Source: Klebsormidium nitens (Eukaryota; Streptophyta; Klebsormidiophyceae; Klebsormidiales; Klebsormidiaceae). Taken from it: a stretch of DNA of 64,000 bases. The position numbers were made by a program, and so were the translations under genes. Position 1 is the stretch's first letter, and each line of letters opens with the position of its first letter. Of the stretch, positions 37,301 through 49,059 are shown in pieces. Below the pieces are notes generated by a model. The model had not been told where the DNA came from and searched no databases. It saw only the letters and a list, made by a program, of their open reading frames with translations. The DNA is taken from positions 62,001 through 126,000 of the forward strand of contig DF237044.1 in NCBI GenBank assembly GCA_000708835.1, in the 5' to 3' direction.

Positions 37301-38343
37301 TAATATCTGCTTGTGCATTGTCCCAGAATCTCTGACAGGGTAGCATCTATAAGAGTCAAATCTTGATGGATGACCTTATGCAGCAACTTGCAGAACTCAA
37401 TCAAAACTGTGCTGGTTTATCAAGGAACGTCTGCCTCGAGACCAGATTGATGCTTGAAAGAAGTTGGTGAAGTGAGTAATTTTGTGTCACGGACATCCAG
37501 AGCCATAAAGCTTCCGGTCAGCGAAGCTTCTGATTGCTGAACACAGGCGGTAATCAGTACTCTTCACAGTAAATGGACACCCACCCAGCAAACCCATGAA
37601 CAAAGTGAGGGCGGATGTGTTGCAAGTATCACCTGCTGATTGAGCAGTTCCGCTGGCGAGCGCAATTGCAGGTAAAGAGCGTTGAAAGCAACTGCTAACT
37701 TCTCACGTCCTGCATTCCTGAATGCGAGCCCAGACCAAAATCGATCCTCGAAGCTCCCAAAGGGCACCGTGTGTAGCGCCCCTCTTCTATGCAGCTCTTT
37801 CAGCTGAGTGGTCCGTTTTCCATCAATTGAAACAAGGTGCAGCTGCAGCGAGCTAGGAAAGCGCTCGCTCGCGAGCTGCAGGTGGATTGCGATGAAGTCT
37901 CCTAAGACGTCTTCACTTTTGAAAATGAGCCTGGACTGCCCTGGAATCTCAAAACTGGAGTTGGTGTTCCAGTCTGAAGTAGCTGAAGAGAGCATCTCCG
38001 TTGCTTCTGCCAAGCTTGAGGTCCCATTTGCTAGAATCCAGCTCCAATCAGCAGGTAAAAGGCACCCGCTTTTGACTATCCAGTGCTCCGTGGGATTTTG
38101 AATTGAGAACAAAGATTGGCAATCTGGTTGCTGCTTGCTGCTGAATCCGTCTAAGAGGTTGGGTGGTTCATTGCTGAGCTGAGGTCTCGGCTCGGTTCTC
38201 AATTGCCACTGTATAAGAGAAAGGGCAACACATGAAGCCAACAACAGAAGGATCATCAAGAGCAACCTAGAGGAAAAGCCCTCCAGGGCGAACGCCCCGG
38301 ATTTGCGTCTCATGCTTGCATGCCACACCAAGTCTGACAGCAT
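34327..38343 (-). CDS. GT31-family Golgi beta-1,3-glycosyltransferase (copy A, intact)
   Basis: Five exons give one uninterrupted frame of 525 residues: 38,343-37,633; 36,708-36,470; 35,778-35,701; 35,369-35,202; 34,708-34,327. Intron phases are 0, 2, 2 and 2, and all junctions are GT-AG. Residues 27-44 form one hydrophobic segment after a basic N-terminus, as in type II Golgi enzymes; Met11 is an alternative start. A luminal stem domain follows. The catalytic part carries the metal-binding DDD at 348-350 (YDWFMHLDDDAY), PYCVGGP at 406-411 and SDVEVGRC at 439-446, then an ALHPVK motif. GGP plus DVEVGRC plus LHP is the arrangement of the Fringe-like GT31 domain of chondroitin synthase and polymerising factor. 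No second (GT7-like) domain is present, so it probably transfers a single sugar. Its divergent partner at 38.8 kb is a paralogue. Confidence 0.85.
36804..37047 (-). pseudogene. Decayed tandem duplicate of GT31 copy A exon 2
   Basis: Within intron 1, this 244-bp segment aligns with exon 2 (36,470-36,708) and its flanks, displaced by 339 bp. The acceptor (TTGTCACAG) and the donor (GTGGAGTGAGTC) are both still intact. The first part can be read as RIKAMQQEAPKLSGPSF, matching KVKAMQLEEPKFSKPSL in the working exon. Net insertion of 5 bp then destroys the frame, and an in-frame TGA appears after GKPG. Inclusion of this copy would truncate the enzyme before the catalytic DDD. The flanking intron sequence is duplicated too (TTTCCTTACCAGGCCC against TTTTCTTACTACCACC). 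Confidence 0.85.
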
Positions 38344-38814
38344 TCATTGGTCAGCGTTGCAAATTTGCTTTTAGGTAGGACTAGGTAGCTCAGATGCTCA
38401 GCCTCAGAAGCTCAGCTGTGCAGCTGCAGCTGTGATTTTTGGCGGAGATGAGCTTTCTTTTCCGTGTCAATTCCACTCAGATACAAGAGGGCTGAAATAG
38501 GGACATGACCTTGAGTCAGCATTGAGAGCGGATCGACGGCTTCGCAAATCCCAACCTGTGATTGAATGATTGGAGCTCGGCGATGTTGACATCAGCATAC
38601 CGTAAGTTATCACTGCCATGTGGCAGCATTTAAGAACCAACTATTGCACTGCCGGTGTAGGGAATCAGGCAACGGTTCAACGGTTGATATAAAAGGTCAC
38701 AGATTTTGGGAAGGTTTCTAGGTATATGCCTTTTTCAGGAGACCTCAAGGCCCCCCCAATGGCGCAGCGCAAAGGTTCATTTCAGTGTAGCTGGCTGGCA
38801 GCGTAGCAGAGGCA
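38344..38814. promoter_or_regulatory. Shared divergent promoter region of the two GT31 genes
   Basis: These 471 bp separate the start codons of the head-to-head paralogues, so both promoters must lie here or overlap the 5' ends. Repeated CAGCTGTGCAGCTGCAGCTGTG near 38,410-38,433 forms overlapping E-box-like CAGCTG sites. No TATA element is obvious for the minus gene. Confidence 0.6.
38688..38694 (+). promoter_or_regulatory. TATA box of GT31 copy B
   Basis: TATAAAA followed by G lies 121 bp upstream of the copy B start codon (38,815), leaving room for a leader of about 90 nt. It is the best TATA match in the divergent spacer. Confidence 0.5.
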
Positions 38815-41800
38815 ATGGGGCAGGCGCGCTTTTCCGGCCAACTGCAGCTCGCGCTCCTCCTGGCGTTCTCCTTACTCGTCCTCTTCGAAACCGCCAGCTT
38901 TCGCACGCCGGTCTGCCTGGTTGCCAAGTGCGACGTGTCAGATACCAGCCTCGACCAGGACTCCCCAGAAAATGTAGTAGGCAACGAGAACAGCATCAGC
39001 GTGTTGACTAGCGATGGGCATCTTTCTGAAGGGTGGTTTGCGGACCTGCAAGATCTGCGGGGGGTTGCGCGGAAGCCTACGGAACTTGGGGGGTGGGCAG
39101 AGGCACATGCTGGAACTGGGAATCAGAGCAGTATTGGATCAGGGTTCAAAATCTCGGACGGTGCCCGGTTATGGCTCAAGAGCAGCGTCGCATTTGCAAC
39201 TCCTCGTGCAATCGAAATCGAGACACTTGGAAACCAGGCAGGGAGTCTGGAGCTGACACTACTCACGCTCGATGGGGGCCACGAGCACTCTGTCCAGGTG
39301 AATGCGTCAAACGGTACTGTTGAGGAAGCTGGGTCAGCGGTTTTTGTGGTGGATCTTAGTGGGGCGCAGTTTCTACTCTGGCAGTCGATTGAGGTAGGGA
39401 GCACTAGGACCGGCCCGCTTTACCTGAGGAGTGTCCAGATTGACTACCCCAGCTCCAGCGAGCTGCTACAAGAGCAGGTGCGGTGTACTTGCATTCAATT
39501 CTATTCTGAGATTGATTGGAAACGCGGGACAGAGGTCACCAGAAGTGCGAGGTGTTTGAATGCTGCCCTGCGCCACAGCCAGCCAGGCTTTTGAACTCAA
39601 GGGGGTGGAGTCTGCTTTGAATTGCAAGCTTGAAATGATTGAGTGTGAGTCTCTCCAGAATTGGTGCGACCTTAAGGAAGGGTGAGGACAGACTGATTTG
39701 AAAGTGATGGGTGGCCATTTTGTTAAGGAACTCAAGTTTGGTGGTTTGATAAATGAATGAGCTTACAGACTAGCTTGGAGCTGCTGCCGCTTGCAAGGAT
39801 ACTTTTGCAAGGAGAAATTCAGACTTATATATATAGATATCTGTGCATTGAAAAACTTGAGCTGAGCTTAGTCTTTTAAGACTGAAGGCTCAACTCCTGA
39901 CAGTAGGACTCCAGGCTGACATGTCAACACCCCCTTCGAGCTGGCACAAGAGCAGTGTGTTCATCGATCAATCAAAACCAGATCTAAGAAGAGAAGTGAC
40001 TAGATTTTGAGGGCGCGTTGCCAGTGGAATAAGAATGAAGTCCTTTCCAACAAGGACGTTCGCGATGCTTGCCATTCTCAAAATTTAACATGAGGAAGTG
40101 ACATCCGAAGTGGATCCCCGCTTCCACTATCCCCCCACTGAACCGAACTGGAAAAAGCTCGCTCACTTGAATCTGACAACCATCATCACAGGTGGAGCGG
40201 ATCAGAGCCGCGTCACCCGTTCTTCCCTCGACTCGGACGGCAGAACCCCAGGGCCCCTCGGTTCTCGTTTCCCTCTCGTCACTTGCGGAAGAGAGCCACT
40301 TACAAAGGCGACTGGTACCGCTGATCTCGGTCCTCGCCGGAGAAGTGGATCTTCTCGTCTTTGTGGGGAACAACACCGGAGAAGCGGAGGCGGAGGCGCT
40401 CGCTCAGAAGTATGGAGGCCTCCCGTTGAAGTGGAGGAATGTGAGGTGGGCCTGACAGTCTTTTAGGAGCTGACGTGGCGGAGTTGGGAGAAAGTGTGTG
40501 ATGAAGCCCAAACCACGTGTCCCGTATTCTACAGGGAGCTGGGCCTGCCGTTGCGTCTGTTCGTTAGGCGACAGTGATTGCATAAGAGGCCCGAATCGTA
40601 ACATCTCGTTGACCTGAGGATTGTTGCGGGAAATGGATGAAGTGCTTGCTACGTCCACACGTCGGAGAATACAAAGTCTGGAGTATTCTTCGGGGAGCTT
40701 GTTCAGAGTTCCTCTAACTTTCTCAATCTTGAACAGCACCGCAAGCGACAAGGCCGGGATTTACCTCTCGCCAGCCAAGCAATAGGCGCGTTGTAAAGCC
40801 TGTTGCAGGAAATCATATTCGACTGACCCGATTATGGAGCTTTGAAGCCTTTCCTTCGTATCCTGAGGTTACATTTCGAGCCACGTGACGTACGAGTCGG
40901 AGCGAGGGCACTCACTTGGTGACGTCAGCCGCACTCATTACTTTTTTTTGCCTGCAGTGACGCGTACCCCCCCCGGCTGAAGGAGTTCGACAGCTGGCAG
41001 TATGTCTACGAGCACCACGTGGCCGACTATGACTGGTGAGCAGAACGCATTGCTTCCCGGGCTTTTGCCGCTATTGCCACTCCCTTGCTGGTTGAAAGTC
41101 TGTGAAATGTCGCTTCGTCTTCTCGAGGCTATTGCCGGGATTTTCTGCCCCAGTCCGGCAGTCGGTCGGTCCGGGAAGGGAAATCGACTGCAGACCTGCG
41201 GAGCAAAGAAGCAAGAGAACCGTTCTTTGGTTTTTGTCAACTACACATGTCGCAAGTACCAAGTTCAGGAAGGATTGGACAAGCAGGGAATCAGTAGCTG
41301 GCTTGAGGCAAGTTGTAAATTCTCGGCGCTTCTTAGTACCGTTGTGCACTTTATTTGTGAAGCTGGAAACAATCGCGGCTGCTTGCTCGTTCATACAAAT
41401 TGCGACAATAGTGCGGTGCTCCCTCTGTCATTGATTACCTGAATGTCACGTCCAACCCCTGTCGCGATGTTGCTCCAAGCGTCTTGCAAAGTAGGAAGCT
41501 AAAAAAGATGTCACTCAAAAGTGAACTCTCGAAAATTGGTATCATTAGAATCCTCCTTGTCGCTATGGAGGCCAAGGCGAGATGGTTGCTCGGGAAGCCA
41601 TAGAGCAATTGACCCCCATTTCTCTTCGAACCGCTACTGATTTTTTTTTCGTAGTCCCCGGTAAAGGACAGCCGTTGTCAGAGACGTTGTGATAAAGTGG
41701 TATAATCAGTTTGTCCCTAATTTAAAATCGATTTTGGCGCGTTCTCTGCCCAATTGACGGCACGTGCCAAACACCCCGAACTGTGTCACTCAAGGCCGCT

Positions 41801-43193
41801 CCATTTCAGTTCCCCCTCCTTCCAAGCACAAGCTCGTACAGCGTCGCAAAGCCCCGGAGAATAGTCCCAATCCGCCTCTGTGATTTCAAAGCGCGTCTGA
41901 TGCTGAAGTTGCCACGTGGCGCTCCCAGGTTCCTCCACATGGACGACGACACGTTCCTGAACGTGGCCAATTTGAGGGCATTTCTCGAGAGCGCATCAGT
42001 TAAAGTACAGAACGAGTCCGAGCCCCTATACATCGGCTCGCCGGGCTTCGGAAGACGACCCACTTCAACGGCCGCCCGCTTGACCTGCCCGTTGGAAGGT
42101 GGGTCCTTCCGTTTCCGTTCTTCCGGTTCCGGCCGCTTCTGACGGCCGCATTCCGCATCACCTCAAATATAAGCGCCAGGGTCCATTTCAAGTTGCTACG
42201 GTTCAAGACTCGTCTCAAAGACGCAAAGAGGAGATCTTTGTGAAAAGTCTACTGTTCGCTTCCTTTTAGACTGCACTCGCACGAGTAGGTTCTGCTCAGA
42301 GTCGCACGTACTGTATTCCCCCGCTTGAGAACTTGACTCTATTCTCAAATTCTGCTCTGTGCCTTGGCAATAACGAGCAAGCTCCCCCCCGCTACCAAAG
42401 AGGCAAAGCTTGGCAGGAATGGGAAAAGAGCATTTTTTTTCGAGAGCTGTAGTCTGGGTCGAACAGGAAACTCCGCCAGGACATTCCGTCCGGTCAGATC
42501 CGTCGAAGGCCAACGGAGCGATCAGCGAATTCTGTATTTCCTCTGCTCTGCCCGAACGGATCGCCGAATAACGCCGCCTCTTGGCACAACTTTAGAGCAC
42601 TATTTCTCCTAGCCTGGTTCAAACGACAGCCTACGATCCGCAACGTCGTCCGCGGATAAGTGACGTGAGGGTTGTAGCCACGTGGCATTGCGTGGTTGGT
42701 CGGGAGGCCCCTTTCTGACTTTCCCTGTCAAGCCCAGCTTCTCTCTCCCCTTAACGAATTCCAAAATTGGGAGATTACGAGCAATAAAGGTCAGCCGGTG
42801 ATCCTACTTTTTTTTCTCTGCAGCGATGGGCAGATCCTGCCGTATTGCATGGGCGGCCCGGGTTACCTGCTGAACCGCCCGGCGCTGACGCGGCTAGGTC
42901 CGCAGTTCGACACGTGTCTCCGAGAGTGGTCCAGCGAGCTGTCGGACACCGAGTTTGGCCGGTGCGTACATAAGCACCTCGGCGTATCATGCGCACTCGG
43001 AAATAGCACGACGCAGGAGCTGCGCGGTCATTTCAGACACCTGTATGATAAACCCTTTGCGCGCGCGGCGAATCTGCAGCACTTTGCGCTGCTATCGAAA
43101 GCCGTTTCGCTGCACTCGATAAAGTTGGACGACGGGGCGACAATGGCGAACCATATGGAGGTCGTGAAGCGACTTGCAGAAAACGTGCTCTAA
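38815..43193 (+). CDS. GT31-family beta-1,3-glycosyltransferase (copy B, frameshifted exon 4)
   Basis: Five exons match copy A one for one: 38,815-39,477; 40,192-40,445; 40,958-41,035; 41,929-42,098; 42,824-43,193, with phases 0, 2, 2 and 2. The product would be about 510 residues. There is an N-terminal signal anchor (LALLLAFSLLVLF, residues 12-24) and a stem domain ending SSELLQEQ, parallel to PAELLNQQ in copy A. Motifs include GGLPLKW, then YEHHVADYDW, FLHMDDDTF with DDD at 337-339, PYCMGGPGYLLNR and LSDTEFGRC. Exon 4 is 170 nt instead of 168: after PLYIGSPGFGR two extra bases near 42,050-42,057 shift the frame, and THFNGRPLDLPVG continues in another one. Either the sequence has an indel error or this copy has very recently lost function; exon 5 is still open. 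Compared with copy A, the conserved DVEVGRC is DTEFGRC. Confidence 0.82.
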
Positions 43194-44849
43194 TGACTGG
43201 TTGGCTCGATAACAGTTCGAAAGTTGAGGTCATTGAGGAATTGTAAATGTCGATAGTCCTAGTAACGATCACAAGCTTTGCGCGCGCGAAGAAGAGCAGT
43301 AGCAGCCGCCTAGTTCACATACGACACGCATGCTCGTCAGCATAAGTGGCTAGATTTTGTTGGGTTAAGTTTTCACCAAACTTAGCGCAGTAGAGCAGAC
43401 GGTCATTCTCCGGCCCAGGCCGATTGGGGTGAACAAATAACCATCAATGCATATGCGCAGCAGGGTAGCAATTGTATCATAGTATTGGGATCAGATGTTA
43501 GGATAGTATGATCCTTGTAAATCGTAAGCCGTTTTATTAGAGCGGCGCAAGTAAGGACGGGTTGATTTAGCTAAAAAAACCGGAAATTTTCAGAAATTTT
43601 TTGTCTGATTTCTAAGCTCGTAGAAGGGCCGGCAAGGAATACCGTTCCGGGTTGTGTTCAAACACAGCCACAAGGATTGCCGACATGATCGCGTGTCCGA
43701 GCCCTGTTCTACCTTCGTCAGATTGATTGGACGCTTTTGATTCAAATGCAGTTTTGATCGAGGTAGGTACCGAAGATCACTCGAAATCTCGGCGTTCGTT
43801 ACCCCGAGGTTTCGGCTTGTCCCTGCTTCTTTTATATATTCCAATGGGAGAACGTATAGTCAGGTCGTGCACTGCCAAATTTCAATCCCCGAATGGACCC
43901 GTTATTCATTTGGATTGATGCATGTGTTGCTGATGCTCTCCGAAGCCACAAGTTGGCTGGTGGGATGCTCTTACGCGCGCACAGCGCGGATGAGAATATT
44001 CTTGCCCAGGCTGATCACCAGTTGAGCATCTCGTACTTTTTAGCATTGTAACTTTGTCGAAAGCTTCCTTTCTCCAACGGAACAGATGCGAGATTGCGTC
44101 GATCGCAGACTAAGAATGAGAGCCATGTGCCAGGAAGCGCCTTCTTTGACTCGTATTGAGCCGCGAGTGTTTGAGGCAAATGCGGGCGGAATCGGTCCGC
44201 TTATTTTCAAGCAACCGCAACTTACCGCATCAATCACCTTCGAATGCTGTTTTGAGTTTCATTGGGCGTCCTATATTAGTATGCGTATGCGCGTCCTTTA
44301 TCAGTATGCGTCAGCAAATGGTTGGATCGGCCAGAGGCTTCGCCGTTGGTCAGTGACAAAATATGCTTTCAGCGTTCTTTAGCTTGTCTGGCTGCAGGAA
44401 AAAGCTGAGGCGAATAACCTCCGAGAACTCCGAAGGCCTCTTCGCGACCGGACTTGGAGACGCATGTGTTTCCACGATCGGCAGGCTGTGTATTGATCGG
44501 TTACAAAACCTCTCTTCGATGCCTGATATCAATCCGAGCATTCCACCGATATTGATATAGCGCGCGGCGGTAAATCAAGACGTTGCTTCTCTTCTTGTGA
44601 CTGGCATGGGCACTAGTGATGTTGCTCAGCTGGCCGCAAACGCCATTTAAGCTGGTCCTGCTGACCTTACGTCAATATCGGAGCCCGCTCTGTCTATTCT
44701 GCGAAACGAGACTAATCAACAAGATGACGGATTCCATCCAAGATTTGGAAAGTGGACTGTTTTGGGCTTCATAAAGCCCGGAAAGTAACACGTGCATGAG
44801 GTTTGGCTGGACCGGGCCGAATACCCACAGTTTTGAGCCGCGTATGAAT
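43194..44849. other. 3' flank of GT31 copy B and gene-free stretch
   Basis: The first part probably holds the 3' UTR: TGTAAA at 43,242-43,247, about 50 nt after the stop, resembles the green-algal polyadenylation signal TGTAA. The remainder shows no gene or repeat I can name. Confidence 0.4.
43242..43247 (+). terminator. Possible polyadenylation signal TGTAAA
   Basis: TGTAA is the usual polyadenylation signal in many green algae. This one lies 49 nt after the copy B stop codon. The motif is short and chance occurrence is likely; it rests on position alone. Confidence 0.25.
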
Positions 44850-44982
44850 CAGACGGCAAAGAAGTCGACCAGTGGGCGCGGTTTCTGCCCAAAGTCGGTA
44901 CGCCAGTCTTGAGCCGAACAGAGCCGTCCAAGATTTGAATCGTGGCGAAGGAAAGTTGATGGCTCACCGCGGTGCGAAGAAC
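44850..44982 (+). repeat. Linker segment of the large repeat unit (fourth unit)
   Basis: It aligns with 21,729-21,861 (GTGGGCGCGGTTTCTGCCCA; AGAGCCGTCCAAGATTTGAAT; GGCTCACCGCGGTGCGAAG against GGCTTCCCGCTGTAAG). It lies about 0.9 kb before GC-rich copy E, so it marks another repeat unit to the right of the gene cluster. Confidence 0.55.
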
Positions 44983-45719
44983 GGTGACCCAGAATATAGG
45001 AAAGGAGGTGGTGATCTTCTCGGATCATGCTCGGCAAGTCAGGAAGGACGCTGTGCAGAGGACAGGCTGATTGTAACGGGGGCCTGCCCCTGACAGAAAC
45101 AAACTTTTGAAAGCGAACGACACTCTGATCCCGATTTGATACAAAACCGAGGGGGCTTCGTAAAGGTCCTTTGTATGCACGTCTTTCACGCTGTCGTTCT
45201 CACGGCCCCTGCACTTTCGATGCACACTAGCTTTCATTCGAAAAACTGAAGTTGGTATACTGGCAGGTCTTGCTTCAGCTTTGCTCTCGCTCTAGCTGCA
45301 GCCCACAGCTGCGTCCAAAACTATTGTTTTCAGTTCGAGAATGACTGTTGCCCATTGCGTCCTTCGTCTTGAAAGGTGCGACTCCGCCGCACCCTTCGCT
45401 GAAGGAAACTTCTGCTGACGCGACGGAGTTACTACAACTTTCTGCCGGCGTGTGCCCCTTATGTATATTCAAAGCCGTAAGCGAGTGGCTATCACGAATC
45501 AACTCAGGAATGATGACTAATTATGCAAGATGTTGATGAGAGAACTAAAGCGACGGCTCTAGATCTAAAATGCGAGCGCCTGCACATGATTTTACGACCA
45601 AGATAAGGGCACCGACGAATCAGTTGCCTCATGTCCACCGTTCACTTCTCAAGAATTAAGTTCCAATCTCCAAAGCCTGTAGGGTTAAGCGAACGTTAAC
45701 TGACCCAAGAGAGCGCAAT
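44983..45719. other. Gene-free stretch inside a repeat unit
   Basis: Nothing is recognised here beyond its position between the linker segment and GC-rich copy E. Confidence 0.4.
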
Positions 45720-46290
45720 AGTGAGAAGAAGAGTTGACGCGCACGCCGGGGGGGCGGCCGCGCGTGTGTGCCGATGCGCGCTGCGGCACGGAAGTGACCC
45801 ATGCGCATGGCAGGTCGCGGCGCTTTACGCGGGCAATATTCTTGTCGACTCCGACTCGGATCCTCGTCGAAAAGTGGGCACTGTCCGTAACGTAACGAGG
45901 ATGGAATCTGGAACAAGCGGCTTGGACGCTGGTCCATTTCAAAGCGTAACGAAGACAACAAGCTTGTAAAGATGCATTTACAGCTGCTCCGTGTGAAGCG
46001 CGTCGGAGCACGCAGCCGGGCACGCGCAAGACGCGAATCTGACGTCAAGCGCGGCCCTTCCTGACGCACGCACGCGTGCACGCGCGGAGCCGCGCGCCCG
46101 GCTTCGCCGCTCCGTCCGCTCTCTTTCCGTTTCCGTTTTCGGGCCCCGCCGCTGAGAAACGTGTGCGTGCCTGCCCCACGATGCGCAGGCAGGGCAGGAT
46201 GACGTTTTCTGGGTGGGCTGTCCGTGCCCACCTCGACACCCCTGAAGAGGATCTCGCGGCCGCGGCTGCGCTCTGCGTCCAAGCGCGCGC
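45720..46290 (+). repeat. GC-rich dispersed repeat, CD block copy E
   Basis: This is a CpG-rich segment with GGCAATATTCTTGTCGACTC at about 45,832, matching GCGATATTCTTGTCGAAGAC of copy A, and GTCGGAGCACGCAGCCGGGCA at about 46,000, resembling GACGCGGTCACGCACGCAGCC of copy C. A 208-codon minus-strand frame covers it, with the arginine- and alanine-rich composition expected of random translation of GC-rich DNA; I do not call it a gene. Confidence 0.5.
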
Positions 46291-49059
46291 GTAGACAGGC
46301 GAGGAGCAGATCACAAATCTACAACACAGGACGGCGGCCCGAACTCTAAGACGACTCGATCGATTGCCAGACTTCGGCTGAGAGAGCAACTCGGCGCAAC
46401 TCGATCTAGATGCGCTGTGGCAAGGTAGCAACAGCGACAGGGGGACACTTTGAAGCACGTTGGAAAGGAACCGTTGGTGGACATAATCACTTCCTCTTCA
46501 AAAATCATCTTTCAGTCGTTTTGGAAAATTCCTCATGAATGACGGGCCTCATAAATCGTGAGAAAAGCACTTCCGTGAGGCAACGATGCCACTCGTGGGC
46601 GGCGTTGGGCGGCGCTTGTTCCCATACGCATTCCGGTCGATACATGTTCAACTGAGCCTCTGATCTTTCATAACAAGCTGAACAACGTTATAAATTAGAA
46701 AAAATGCTGGCAGATAGATGGCAGCAAACTCCGGCATGCACATGCACCGGCAGTATTGGTTTCTTCATTCAGGGGAGTAAGAGGGGGTGATAGCTAGAGG
46801 AGGTGCTAAGCCTCCGCTTGCGGATGGTCGTTTGTCTGAGAATAAGCTGCCTCCACGTCTCCGACTCTTTCTTTCGATGCATTTCGGAAGTCCAAACCGC
46901 GACGGTTGGGAAAGCTGACAATTAGCGGATTGCGCTGTCTGAAAAGACTTGCGTGGGCAGAATGGCAAGGAAAGAAGGCTCTGTGCGCCAGTCATCTACA
47001 GCACATGAGCAGCCTTGTATTTTCATATTGTTGAGCCTTTTCTGCTATTCGAGAAGGTATGTATGCTTTCCGAGTTTCGACGGCGGAATGATCCAACGGT
47101 ACGCGGCGGCACGACCCAATTACCGGCTCAGAAAGGCGGTTCACAGTTTGCTTCTCAGTTTGAGAAGGCTGGCGCATGCATGAGGACTTCGACGGCAGTT
47201 ATTTCCAACCCGTTTCTAAAGGTTGGGTTTTAGATTGTATTGGTCAGATACTCAATTTTTGTCCCAAAATAAGTGTGGAACCCGGCTGATGAATGCTGGG
47301 ACGCATCGCCGCTGCAAGGGAAGGGCTTTTTCTGCTTCATCTTGCCCTCACTTTGTACCACTGATGTTAGAAGAGTCTACAATAGGCAAGGATTCTTGAT
47401 GCCATTGCTGGCAAAGCGCCCAGCAAGATACTACTTGTAGCGATCAATCTTCAAGCCAAAAAGATTCTGATGTCGTTAACGTGCAGATTGCGGCACGTCA
47501 AAAGAGATTGATTCACGGCGCGGCTTTAGCACTTGTTTCAGGTCAGGAAAAGCAAACTTCACTGCTTGGTTACGCCCACATATCTCTTTCGTAACAGGCA
47601 CCAGACCAGCCTGAATTGCTGAATCCATGTCTATATATGGAAAAAGCTGTGCATGCGAGGTCTCACCCACGTCTCACCCGTTGTATCAAAGGCCCCTCAA
47701 AGCGGCGGTTCATTCGGCCAATTTTTTCTTCTTTGTGTATATACACACTCAGCGACCATTGGCGTTCCGAGTCCGTCCCGGATGCTGTCTGGCGCCCGTC
47801 TGGCGGTATCGCGAAACCTGTCGCTGCTACTAAGGGTGCGCGTCGACCGAAAAGCTGCGAAAAGCCTTCCAGATTTCTTAGCCAATAGGATGGCTTGTTG
47901 GGTCCACGTGGTCACCAAAGGTACATACCAGAAAAGCATAATGGCTTAAAAAGTCCGTACCTCTTACCTGCCGGTACTGCAAAGGCAACACTGAGGCCAA
48001 GTAGATTTTCGGTCGACGCGCAACCTAACTTTTGTCCAAGAATATCCAGGTGCACCTTCATAGATTGAGAAAAGTAAATTGATCATATATTTCAAGAATT
48101 GTTTCTGTTCGTCCGGGCGCTTCTGCTGATGCATTGGGCAGCTCAAAAACGCGCGGTCTCAACGGTCAACGCCGGTCAAGCGTTTTGGGCTCGGAAGCTG
48201 TTGACAGAAGTACAGTGGCTGAAGGATTCGATAACCGCTTGGTGAGGAAGATCTAAGGGTTGGGCCATTTGATAGCCAAATGCCGAATGGTGTTTCCTGA
48301 GCCAAGACGTTTCATGGTCGGAAGGTAATCTGGGTTACAGCGGTGGAAGGACGACCGCCGGACCTTGTCAGGCTTGGCTAAAAAGCGCCAAAATCGTTCC
48401 AGGCGACAGTCGGTGACATAAGCCTCTGACCCTGAGAGCGGAAACCTTTGTGCTTGCAACATTACTCGAAGTGGAAAAATTGCGCGCTGGAAAAAGCGGG
48501 GCAAAGAGGATGCACCTTACTGGACTAACTTCCGCCCACACCCTTGACAGATTTTGAGCCCTGCATGCAACAATTCTGAAAACCGTGTCACTCGACCTGC
48601 CATATATATCACCTTCAGGAGAGCGGACCGTCTTGATCACCGAGCAACGATTTTTCGGGAGGGCAATATGAAGTGGTCTGCGACTGCCTCTATCTGAAAC
48701 GACACGTCCTCTCGGGTTGCGGACGAGAAGAAGACCAAGTAAGGCATGGTCATGGTGAGCCCGTCTGATTCTGTGGTCTTAGCCGGAACTGTTGAGCGGA
48801 AAAGCCGACACTTCGAACGGAAGCCTCTAGTGCACCCCTTCTCCTGCAAATTTAAAGAATACAATGAAAGCAGTGCAAAGGCTCCGTTTCTGTTCTCATT
48901 ACACGCGGCAAACACGTATTCTTGGAGACGTCTCTTGCTGACCTTGTGGATTCACATAAAGCTCATCTCTGATCACTTGACCGTCACTTCATCCGCTCAA
49001 AAATGACCCGTCAGGGCGGCGGTCCCTAAATGACGAAAAGCAGCAGGGCTCCCTTCTCG
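46291..49059. other. Gene-free stretch inside a repeat unit
   Basis: I see no supported gene. Short open frames (60-98 codons) overlap on both strands at 47.6-49.0 kb without domains. Confidence 0.4.

Noticed and set aside
45656-46282. 208-codon open frame on the minus strand
   Set aside because: Arg/Ala-rich translation of CpG-rich repeat copy E; stop codons are rare by composition, and there is no conservation with copy A beyond the nucleotide similarity.
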